Assembly (NCBI GenBank): GCA_905250125.1 | Contig: CAJNOL010000168.1 | Location: 18,655 to 82,654 of the forward strand | Source: Rotaria sordida | Lineage: Eukaryota; Rotifera; Eurotatoria; Philodinida; Philodinidae | Direction of reading: 5' to 3' | Length of the DNA stretch: 64,000 nt | Shown here: positions 23,830-35,395 of the stretch, piece after piece | How the letters are laid out: each line of letters opens with the position of its first letter | Position numbering within the stretch: the first letter of the stretch is position 1 | Notes under the pieces: model-generated | Told to the model about the DNA's origin: nothing | The model's database searches: none | The model's input: only the letters and a program-made list of their open reading frames with translations | Position numbers and translations under genes: made by a program

Positions 23830-26800
23830 CTTAGGAAATAAGTATATCTGCAATTGTTGATATTGAAAACAGTTGGTATTTTCTGCTCTAATATACACAT
23901 ATACGTATATATATCACAACAAGGTTTGACACGGATATATAACAAACTAAACGAACTAGTTTCTTTCTGTTAATTCAATAGATTGACAAAAGGACAGAGA
24001 AATTATGTAGACTGATTGCATAGATTTCTTTCTTATTTCCCTATTCTTATAGATCTAATGAGTAATAAAAGAGAAAAGAAAAGCAAAAGAAATCATCGGA
24101 ATATATCAACATTACTATGTTATACTTTGGATATATACAGAACAAATATGAGTGAATTGACGCTTGAGTAATATGAAGAGAAAACGTGGATGTCAGATAG
24201 AATATATATCAATATATATGATATTCAAAAGGATTTCCTTGTCATTAAAAAAAAAGTCATGAAGGGCATATTTTTATTTCTAAAAAAAGAAATGACATCA
24301 ACTTCATTAAATTTATTTATTATTCATTTGTCTTCTGTTTTTTCTAATATTAATTATCGAAGATTTTAATCAAGTATGCAGAGAATATATTATTGAACAA
24401 TGAATAAATCGAGCATAGAAAAAAATCTTCTTTTATTTTCTAATCAACTACATGCTAGGAAAAATATTTTTCATAAAAGATTCGTTTTTTTTGCGCAACA
24501 ATCATATTGACAATATTCTTCTCATAATATCATATTTCAATTTAATATAATAACTCTTTTCCTATAAAATGATATCTTAAAGATAAATTTAAAGTATATT
24601 ATTTTCTATAAAATACAAGCGTTAATGATTGTTAGAATTTGTCATATGCAATGACAGATGTGCTAGAGAAATTTTTTTCGTCATAACATATGGCGATATT
24701 TACAATGACAACGATTATTATACGATCTATGTCCACTGTATTTCGAAGTATCAACCTAAAAATAAAATTTTGCAGTTCTATACATAAATGATGACATTCA
24801 GGATATGATATAATCTTTTCATTGAGAAATAAACATGACAGAAGCTTTTCTAATAGAATAGTTGAGAATTTCATATTTAGAATAAATGTATTTTAATTAT
24901 GTTCTATCTTCTCTTTTATTAAAAAAAAAAAAAAAAAATGCTTTTTTCTTTATTATCAATTTTAATCTGTCATCTGTCGGTGACGAGCGGAAAGATTAAT
25001 CATGTTCTTCTTATCCAATGTTGAAAGTTAAGGTTTCGTTGACCTTCATATTCATTAGCAAAATTCTTTGAAAAGAAAAATTATTTTATACATAATTATA
25101 ATATACTTTGAGTAAATTACAAGGAATTTAATTCAATTGAAGAGTTCTAATTATTTAATTGTTTATTTTTCTGAGAAAAAAGAAAACTTCATATTTACAG
25201 AAACATATTTCTAGGGTTATAGAACAAATAATCAATGATTAATTCACTCAACACATTGTGCATAGGCTTTGCTAATGCCTTGAAAGTCTACTAACGACCC
25301 GATGAATTCTACACATCCATCCTGTTTTCGATCGATAATTATTTTATTTTTATTTGTTGTGACATATAGAAAAAAAAAAATACGACTTCAATCCTTGATT
25401 AAATAAATGTCTAGTAGAGTTTGATTCGTATCCAAAATTGATCAAATCTAAATATTATATTTAATCAATGAAATTTGAAACAAATAACATAATGATACAT
25501 CGATTTAATATATATTCAATAATAATTTTAATTATCAGTAGAAATTATAAATATTTTATATTGATCATAATATACTTGAGGTCATAATCTAATTGATTGA
25601 CTCATCATTAAACAAATATGATTGCTGATATATGATCAATAGACTAACACATTTATAAATCGAATTTAACCAATCACTTACCATTAAAATTAATCATATT
25701 TAGTATGAAATTCTATCTCAACAAATCTCAAACATATACATCCAAATCTCCAATGAATTCTATTGTCTATATTAATCATTTGAACGTTTTTATTTTTATT
25801 ATCTTCTATGTAACAATATAAAATCTACTATATATAATAAAGAGATAATTCATCGAATATATTACTCATATAATTGTTCTATTAAAGAAATTTATTAATA
25901 TTTAATATTTAATTATTATATTTAGTTAATAATGAAACTAATAATAGAGAAAAGTGTAATATAGATAATTTTCTATATACATATTATTAATTCCTATAAG
26001 AAAATGAATTTTTTATTTTCTAAATATTTTCTTTAAAATGATTATTCTTTCTTTTTTTTTTTGATTTCATATAAATATCGTTTTATTCTTCTATGCTTTC
26101 AATATTTTCAACATAGAGATAAGCACTAACACTTATGAGATGAATATTATGGCAGATTTTTTTTTTCGCTGAACTGTCAAAAATACTAATCATATGAGAC
26201 AAGTTGTCATCATTATGTAAACTAGATTAACACCTTGAATTCATTATATAGAATTGACAATAATTTATAAGTATTACATACATCAGGGCGTTTCTTTTTT
26301 TTTCTTTCTCTCTCTCTCTCTCTCATTTTCTCGTTTTTTGCATGCTTCCTTTATTCTTATTTTCGCCTCTCTCTAGCCTAACTTACTATTACTATAATCA
26401 TAGAACACGCAGTCGGGTTTGCATTTCATCAGTCTAAGAGAGGTATTCAGACGATAGAGAGAGAGAGAGAGAGGAAAAAAACGCATGCGCGAAGCATTCT
26501 ATAAGACATTCTCGGCGACGAACAGACAATAGGTTCGTAGATGCCGGTTAATGCAGAAGAAAGATAGTAAAGAAAATATTCGTGTAGAATAATAAATATT
26601 TGTATTTCTAATTCTGCTTTTCCCTCCCTCTCGTTTTCTCTTGTACTAAAGGAAACAAGGACAACTTTTTTTTTTCTTAACTAAGTCGCATGGCACTTCA
26701 GCTCCTCCTTATGTTTTATCTTAACATTTTCCTAGAACTATGTATCTATATGTTATTGATGTGATTTTTCTGTAAAATAAAAAAGATCACTATCACCTAT

Positions 26801-28490
26801 TATTTTCTTACTGAGTTATTATTATCATGGTAATGCGTAGATATTCTGTTTTTCTAAAAAAATTTCTTTTAATATAAAGTTAAATTTATTCTGAAAAAAT
26901 CGTTTTTTTTTTGTTTTTCATTCTAGATATTCACTAATCTTTTATCGATATTCTTATCAACATTGAATAATTCTTTAAAAAAAAAACAAAACAAGAAAAT
27001 CTAATGCTTTAATGATTAATATTATTCAATACTTTCAGAATCATTTGACAAAAAATAATCGCTCAATATCAAATCTAACTCAATCAATTGTATGAATCAA
27101 GCTTCTTAACCATTTGCCGGAAATTGACTTCTGACAACGAACAAGTCAAGTAGATAGCTTCTCTTATTCTTTGAAATACAAACAAATCTGACATTTCTTC
27201 TCTCGCTTTTTTTTTTTGTGAATCTTTTATCGACTATAATCAAGAAATATATTCAGAGATTTACATACGTAGTTGTCCCAATCTATTGATTTTCTAATAT
27301 CTAAATTGTACTTACAATCGTATCTATAAAACTTGAGAAAATTTATTCTTCATCTATCCGATTGACAAAAATAGTATTAAGAAGAGTTGAGTTTGTTGTC
27401 GAAGTTCGTCTGACATATTTGTAATTTAATTTAGAAACTTATTGAATAAATTTGAAATGACAACATACAAGTTAGATAATATATATATATATATATATAG
27501 AAGACGAAGAAAAACAACGATAACTTTTTTTCCTTTTTTTTATAGTGAACAGATAAATAGATACAGATAAATAAATTGATGAGATATTTACAAGGTCAAC
27601 AGGAGAAGAAAACAAAAAAAAAACGAAAATATGAGATTATTATAGATATTTATTGTTGGACAATAATTAATAAATACAGACAACAAGAGAATTCTTTCTT
27701 TTCCTCATCAATTATGAAAGAAAAATTAGTAGAAACAAATATTTTTCTCAATCTCTCTCTTTTATAATTAGTTATCAGGACTTTTTTTTTCGAACATATA
27801 ATAATTATATTATATGATTTTACGTGACATATTTTTGTCGACTTGTTGCATGATTTCTCTTTGGTTCTCTCTTTCTATACTTTTTTTTTATTAATATTGA
27901 GCTTGCATGTTTCGATAATCATCATATTATTGCAGAAGATCTATAACAAAAAAATATGCAATCTGTTTTCTGCATCGAGATACGTATGTCACTATCTAGA
28001 ATAGAACAGCTCTATGCATGTATTGTGTTAATATATATACATAGTAAAATGACATGCTGATACTTTGTTCTATATCTGATTAGTTAGTTGAGAGAGAGAG
28101 AAAGTAAGGCTTGATAAACTAATCAAGGACATTGATGATGATGATGATGATGATGTTATTCTTTTTTTACTAAACTCTAGCATCAATCAGTTTTATTTCT
28201 TTTATTGAAAGCACGAACGATCATTAGGAAAAAGAAATCCTTCCTTTCTTTTTTTTTTTTATGAATAAAAAATCCTATACGCTTGAACAAATACATTATA
28301 TTCAATTGATGAAAGAAAAATATTTAGTCATGACTATAGAAAAGAAATATATCAATGAATTAAAGAGGATTTCTTTTTCTTAACACGTCTTAGAATATTT
28401 ATATGTAAATAATTTGTTTGTGTTCTTTTTTTTTTTTAGTTATTAAATGACTATACAATTAATAATATGAGAAATAAAATAATATGAAAA
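23830..28490. other. 4.7-kb divergent intergenic region (PDZ / Kv promoters)
   Basis: Lies between divergently transcribed genes and must hold both promoters. Visible simple sequence: (CT)n about 26303-26325 and (GA)n about 26456-26474 in inverted arrangement, each beside a T/A run and GCATGC; (AT)n at 27479-27500; (ATG)n at 28132-28155. An acceptor-like T tract with TTTAG near 28438 may end a 5' UTR intron of the Kv gene. No coding exon recognised. Confidence 0.45.
26303..26474. repeat. inverted (CT)n / (GA)n tracts
   Basis: A (CT)n run at 26303-26325 is mirrored by (GA)n at 26456-26474. A TTTTTTGCATGC motif inside the first and AAAAAACGCATGC after the second extend the inverted symmetry. 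GAGA-type tracts are common in animal promoters, but no regulatory role is shown. Confidence 0.5.
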
Positions 28491-30750
28491 ATGGATTCCA
28501 ATAGAATAGGCAATGGAGAAATTTATAAACCATCAATTCTTACCGATGCTGTACCATCATCATCAGCAATAATTGGATATTTAATAAATAATCCTATTGA
28601 CGATTGTCCAACATCATCTGCTCAAGATAGTGGTTGTTATTCATCGACAGCTGATGAATTACATTTAACGTCGTCACATACAACTAATTCTAATAATGGC
28701 GTAAAACATAATAATAATCATCGTCATCATCATACAAAACAACGTAAAATGACAACAGATCAAAATATGTTGTATAATAAAAATAATCGATCATCAGGGA
28801 ATGAAACACTTGATAAAGTCGTAATAAATGTAAGCGGTTTACGTTTTGAAACACGTGCATCAACATTACAACGTTATCCTCATACATTACTTGGTGATAA
28901 ACAACGACGTGCACATTTTTTTGATTCAATGAATAATGAATATTTTTTTGAACGACATCGTTCATCATTTGAAGCTGTTCTTTATTTTTATCAAAGTGGT
29001 GGACGTCTTGCAAGACCAGAGAATATTTCAGCTGAAATATTTTTAGAAGAAATTAAATTTTTTGATCTTGGTATGTTTTTTTTTCTATTCAAATAATAGA
29101 ACAAAAACAAAAACCAAATCAAAATTTTATGATCTTTTTTGTTTTTTGGATTTATTTTAGGTGAAGAAGTACTTAAACGTTATCGAAAACAGGAAGGTTA
29201 TGTAGAAGAAATTCCTGTTGAACAACCAATAAATGAATTTCAACGCTTTGTTTGGGAAATATTTGAATGTCCAGAATCATCAAATATCGCAAGAGTTGTC
29301 GCTATTATATCGATTGTCATGATTATTGTGTCAATAGCTTCATTTATAATAGAAACACTCCCGTCCATCCGTAATGAACCATCAATGTCACTAGAAAATA
29401 ATGTAAATAATACACATCAATTTAATTCATTACCATCAGGTAATGAAACAAGACTTTTTTGGATATTTTTTATTATTGAAACAATCTGCGTAACATGGTT
29501 TTCTTTTGAATTTTTATGTCGATTTTTGGTAGCGCCGTCCAAATTTGCTTTTATTAAAAATGGTCCCAATATTATTGATGTTGTTTCAATTATACCATAT
29601 TTTATACAATTAATTGGATTAATTTATCAGAAAAAAGATAATAATGTACCGGGATTTTCATCTACACTAACTGTATTAAGGATTGTTAGACTTGTAAGAG
29701 TATTTCGAATATTTAAATTATCAAGACATTTTAAGGTATGATTTAATTTATTATTAATTTAGATAGAAAAATGAACAAATTAAAAAAAAGAACCATATTC
29801 GATTCATTTCTCTAGAACAAAAAAAAAAATCTAACAATAAAGATTTAATTGATAATGCAGCTGTTGTATTTTTTCGTTGATCTTTGTAATAAGATCTTTT
29901 TGATAATCAATTAGAAAAATTTTTTTGTTAAATGTCTTTCTCTTTTTTTTCTTTTCTCTAGGGTCTACAAGTACTTGCGTTGACATTTTTAGCATCGTGG
30001 AAAGAATTACTTCTATTAATGTTTTTTCTCTTTATTATTGTTATTGTTTTTTCTTCATTTATGTATTTTGTTGAAGCTGATTATTCAAGTTTAACTCCAT
30101 CAAGAGCACCACCAAATAATATGCCATCAACATCAATATCATGTCCTCCATCTACAAATTGTCTTTCAACATATGATCAACATATTGCTCCAACACAAAC
30201 GAACAATCAGTTTGCATCCATTCCTGATTCATTTTGGTTTTCTATAATAACAATGACAACTGTTGGTTATGGTGATTATGTTCCACGTACAACATTAGGA
30301 AAAGTTATTGGTGCAGCATGTGCTATAACAGGTGTATTAACAATAGCATTACCTGTACCAATAATTGTATCAAATTTTACATATTTTTATCAACGACAAA
30401 TGGAAGATAATGAACGACAATATCAAGCAAGACAAAAAGTACATGCAGCTAATCAATTAGCTTTAGAAAAACGTCATTTACATCCATTAAATGATAAAGA
30501 TTATGGACCTGAACTTAATGAATGGGAAACAATAATAAATGAACCTGATTATTCAGATTATCGAGATATAACACATGCTGTTGCAAAAAAATTAGTAAAT
30601 AATGCTTATTTTAAAGCATTTCGTGGTTCAAAAAAAATGACACCAGCATTACGTTATCAAAATTTACCACCATCAACAACACCATATCAAATAACAAATA
30701 GAATTTATCAACTAGCTGATGATAAAAAGGAAACGGATATTTTACAATAA
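28491..30750 (+). CDS. Shaker-type (Kv1-like) voltage-gated potassium channel, 647 aa
   Basis: Three exons: 28491-29070, 29161-29735 and 29962-30750 (1944 nt). A Ser/His-rich N-terminus of about 108 residues precedes the T1 tetramerisation domain (109-200; [12 protein letters not shown], then [18 protein letters not shown]). S1 is about 236-258. S4 carries six charges at R367, R370, R373, R376, K379 and R382 within [18 protein letters not shown], a near match to Shaker. The selectivity filter TVGYGD is 485-490 and the S6 hinge PVP is 516-518. The residue matching Shaker W434 is W477; the one matching T449 (external TEA site) is V492. The S5-P turret (about 425-470) is unusually long, with Cys446 and Cys452. 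The C-terminus reads KKETDILQ. Two short upstream ORFs (ATG 28467 and 28484) precede the start. Forms plasma-membrane delayed-rectifier or A-type channels in excitable cells. Confidence 0.93.
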
Positions 30751-31074
30751 ATTTTCTATTTTTTAAAGCAACGAATATTTTTTTTCTTTTGTCCATATAT
30801 ATATATATATATATATCTATATATACGTAACAAAAAAAAAATTCACGATATTTTGACGTGTGATGTTTTGTTCGTGATTTTTGTTTTTATAATATAATAT
30901 GAGTGTTATTGTTTATTCTCAATGAAATATCCCGATGATTGAGTGTATTTGTTTCAATCTGCTGAGATATAGTAAATGTAATTGTATCAATACTTAGTTC
31001 ATAACTTATTGTCAATAAAACTTATCATCGTTCAAGGTTATTCTTTTTTAAAGAGAAACAGAAACTAGCAGGGG
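30751..31074. other. Kv 3' UTR and flank
   Basis: Contains an (AT)n run at 30796-30818 and a canonical AATAAA at 31014-31019, the likely poly(A) signal of the Kv gene. Confidence 0.5.
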
Positions 31075-32550
31075 GTCATTAAGTGATAGAAACAACCGCC
31101 CTCTGAAAGTTGAATTTCTTATTACGCAAATAGTTAATTAAGAGATCAGGAATTAATTACAGTTCGAATTAGACTTTATTCCAGCTGTGCGCGACTGACT
31201 CAAAACTCGATATGATCGATCTCCTATAGTGTTATGCAATGCAGTGTTTATATGGACGGTTTATCTCCCTGTCTCCTTCAGCTCATTTAATTTGATTTAT
31301 ATATCAAATGAAAGTTCTTTCTTTTATCTATCGAATGACATGTACAAATATGACAAAATATTTTTTTTTTCCTTTTAGATGAGATTGTTTGCTTATATGT
31401 ACAGTATGAAGACACAAAGATAACACTCCTCCGCTTTTGAATTGTAAAAGCAACAATCCACTTTGATTTATATATCATTCGATAGGATCTTTAAAGCTTT
31501 ATAAAATGATACTTTAGCGTTGAGCTTAATTTATGGGCACGACATTTTAATCAAATGCACAATGTTCGTGAGTACTCAAAGTTGTCCTTTTTTTACTGAT
31601 ATTTGATAGATTTTGGTCAGAATAATTAGAATTTCTGTCAAAACAAATGATATATTTGTAAGCAGCATAAAAATTTCGTCAATAAATTCAATTCTGGTTC
31701 CCTTAATGTTATGTTGAAAAATAAAGTCAATTCAAAACATCGTTTTTATTATTTATTTATCGATCGCTTTGAATTTTTCTAGGTCTTTAAAAATTTAAGA
31801 GTGATTCTTTATAGTCAAACTGACGTTGTGATTGACTTGATTTTTCGACATAATCCTGAGGAAGAATAGATCTGAATTTTTTGACGAAAGAAAAAAAGTT
31901 GTCGAGCGATTTTGAGACACATATAGATCGACACAGTTTTTTATGCTGCTTACAAATATATCATTTGTTTTGACAGAAATCCTAATTATTCTGACCAAAA
32001 TCTATCAAATATCAATAAAAAAGGGACAACTTCGAGCACTCACAAACATTGTGGATTTGATTAAAATGTCGTGTCAATAAATTAAACTCAACGCTAAAGT
32101 ATCATTTTGTAAAACTCTGAAGATCCTATCGAATGATATATAAATCAAAGTGAGTTGCTGCTTTCACAACTCAACAGCGAAGGGGTGCTGTCTTCGCGTC
32201 TTCATATTGTACATTACAAGCAAACAGTCTTATCTAAAAGAAAAACAGGAAAGAAAATAATATTTTGTCATATTTGTACATGTCATTCGATAGAGAAAGG
32301 AAAGAACTTTCATTTGATATATAAATCAAATTAAATGAGCTGAAGAAGCCAGGGAGATAAACCGTCCATATAAACACTGCATTGCATAGCACTATAGGGG
32401 ATCGATAATATCGAATTTTAAGTCAGTCGCGCACAGCTAGAATGAAGCCTAATTCGAACGGCAATCGATTCCTGATCTCTTAATTAACTATTTGCGTAAT
32501 AATAAACTCAACTCCAAGAGAGAAGAGGGTAAATATCATCGCTTAACGAC
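31075..32550. mobile_element. 1.48-kb fold-back inverted repeat element
   Basis: Arms of about 600 bp (31075-31690 and 31925-32550) are inverted copies. Examples are AATTAACTATTTGCGTAATA with its inverse, TCGATAG(A/G)AAATGACATGT-like blocks, and GACAGAAATNCTAATTATTC with its inverse. The tips share GTC(A/G)TTAAG(T/C)GAT. No target duplication was found, so the superfamily is open. No coding capacity. Confidence 0.65.
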
Positions 32551-32816
32551 TTTCTTTCCTTTGAATTTTGTCTATGTCCTAGTGTGTAAACAAAAATACA
32601 GATTTCGTTGATCATTTATCAGAAATTAAAATATGAAATTAATGATTGTATTATTCTTGACAACCAATTGTTTGGATAGTTAAACAAAATTTTTGTGCTC
32701 AATTCTTCGATTACTCTAATTTCGATTCACCTCATAATTCGAATTCTTACTTAGAAGTTTTGATAACAATGAAAACATAAAATAAAAAAGTAGTACAAGT
32801 GCGTAGATCTTTTGAT

Positions 32817-33002
32817 TAGTGGTGTAACCATCAAAAAAGTTGTAGGAGGGAAAAGAACTCAGCATCCTTGAGTATGTCTATAGAGACGGTGAAAGCCCAC
32901 TAGCAGTGCTTCCGAAAGGAACTGAAGCTTCCTTTTGAGGGGAAGTCAACCATTTACAGTGAGAAGTTGAATCCCACCTAGGTCCGTTTAGTCACACCAC
33001 TG
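32817..33002. mobile_element. 186-bp hAT-like MITE with 8-bp target duplication
   Basis: A perfect direct repeat CTTTTGAT (32809-32816 and 33003-33010) flanks inverted ends TAGTGGTGTAACC and CAGTGGTGTGACT (the latter on the opposite strand). CAGTGGTG ends with 8-bp duplications are diagnostic of hAT elements. The core contains GAGACGGTGAAAGCCC and GGAACTGAAGCTTCC, which look like the 5' region of eukaryotic large-subunit rRNA; that resemblance is from memory and unverified. Confidence 0.75.
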
Positions 33003-33010
33003 CTTTTGAT

Positions 33011-35395
33011 AGTATATTCAAAATAGAAAAAATATCATTTCTTCATACATCAAAGTAAATTTGTACATAACTAATAGTGATCATAGAAATGAACCAAAAG
33101 ACACGTATGAATGATATAGAAGTTATAAAAGAGATAATCATAAGGCATATGCCTTTGCCTTCAGATAGTTACTTTTCTTAACAAAAAAATATCAACGTAA
33201 ATTAGAGTCCAGAGGTGATTGAAATTTTTATGTTTGAAGTCAATATGTTCTCAAATTTTGATATGAAAAACTTCTGCGTAGTGTAAATCTAAGATGAACA
33301 AAATCTTTAAAACATAGATTGAAGCAAATCACTTTACGAGTCTCTCTTGAAACTTGACGAATTAATTTTTTTTTTTTGGCTATCAAAGTTAACATTGAAA
33401 GTTAAAACAATGTGCCTTCTTATTGGTAATAACTATATTAGCCCATTGATATTAGTTTACTTTGAAATTTCGATTACTTTCATGACCAATAACAGATATA
33501 CAAGACTTGCAAATTAACATCGATATCAGTTATTCAATCAGATCCATATTTGCTTCTCAATTGAAGACTGAATCGAATCTTCATAAATGTTCATAAATTT
33601 GACAGATCTAATGAAACTCACCGTTCTAGTCGAACTTTTCTTGCCATTAAAATGCAGAACATAGAATTTGAATATGATCAGCTATCATATGACGAGGAAA
33701 GTCATAGTTGTGAATAAATAAAAAAGAAACAACAAGAAATGGTACGTTTGACTGTTGCTGTAGACGAATTCCCATACAAACCAATTGTGCACATATATAG
33801 TATATTAACACATCTTCAATAGAGTTGGATCCGGACTGGTCGATTTTTTATCAATTGTTGGGATATTGAAACTAGTCTTTTTTTTGCTCATTTTAAGCGA
33901 TTTTCATCGCTTGACAATCTCTAACTGACAAATTTCTAGTAATGATCAAAGTCTCAACTCTGAATATGCAGTTCATAGGTTCCTATCGTACGATAAGGAT
34001 TTCGAATTATGCTGAATAAATTTATTATGGTTACGAACAGTTAGCCAGACATTAGAGCTTAAATTCCGTCTAAACTAGAGATTTTTTATCTCAAAATGTC
34101 GAGCTCACTTTTCTCTGGACTAGTTTTATTCAACTGTCCGAAACTCTCAATGACTAGTAGTTTTCTGTTCATGCTTTCATTACAAAAATATTAGAAAATA
34201 TTCCATTCTGTTGTGAAAGTTATGGCAATTGTTAGTCTCATCATACAACTGTAAACATATCTTAGGCATTGAAGAAACACAAAAAAAAATGAATTTGAGT
34301 GTAAAAATCGAACTTTGTAGTTAAATAAACTTTTTTTCGAAATAAGTAGCTAGTTAACTGATATATTAAACCGGCTGATTCGGTCGTGTTGAAAACAATT
34401 CAAATACTTTAAGTCTGATCATCAATAGTTGTTCCATAGAGTATTAATTATAAGAATGTATAAAACTTATTTTTATTTTTCCAAATGGAAGACCACCGAT
34501 CTTACTCAATCGAGGTATATCAATACTATCATGTAACAAGAATCAAATATTATTACTATAGTATCTCTCACTCTTTTTAACATAATCTTATACGACTTAG
34601 AGATTATCTACAAACGAATAATAAACATACATTCAAACTATGAACTATTATCTTTTAATCATTTGATTTAAGCAATGTGTTTTGAAACTTATTATAAATT
34701 AATTTTTTAAAACTCTTCTATGGAACACCTGTCTGAGTCTTCAAACTGTTTACAATAAAATCGTTGCAATCATAAACAGAGAAAAGCGACCATTATATAT
34801 AGAACCGTCAGTAAAATCTTTATATATTATTTTCACATATTTATTTCTTGTTTAAAATCCAAAAACGACATATTATATTGATACTTAAGAATATTATTCA
34901 TCCATAATTACTAGCATAAAATGCTATTTGTTTGATTGTAAAGGGAATAAACAAAACGTTGCATATGCAAAAACATAGCATTTCAAATCTAGATGTCGCT
35001 TGAATGTTTGATTTTCTTCTTTTTATAAATTTATTTTTATTTTTTTTTAAATTATCACTTAAAAAAACCTTTTCTTATCATTTTAATTTTTTAAAAAACT
35101 AATTTAATATTTTGATATTGTATAAAAATAGTTGTATCACTTAGTAACATTTGTTCTATTGACACTATTAATGGTAACAAAAACTATCGAATTAGTAAAT
35201 TGATTTGAGAGAAATTTAAAACGAATCATTTCATTTTTTTTTTTCTTTCAATATTTAATCATGATCCATATTAATTCAATTTTATGATTTACAAAATTCG
35301 TTTTTTTTTCTTTTATTATTTCTCGTTTAAATGTATCAATAAAATTTTCTATTCTTCTACATCTATCTAATTGGATATATTTAAAAAAAAAAACA
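33011..35395. other. intergenic, 5' flank of the kinesin gene
   Basis: AT-rich, no gene or repeat with definable ends seen. T- and A-rich runs precede the kinesin ATG. Confidence 0.4.
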
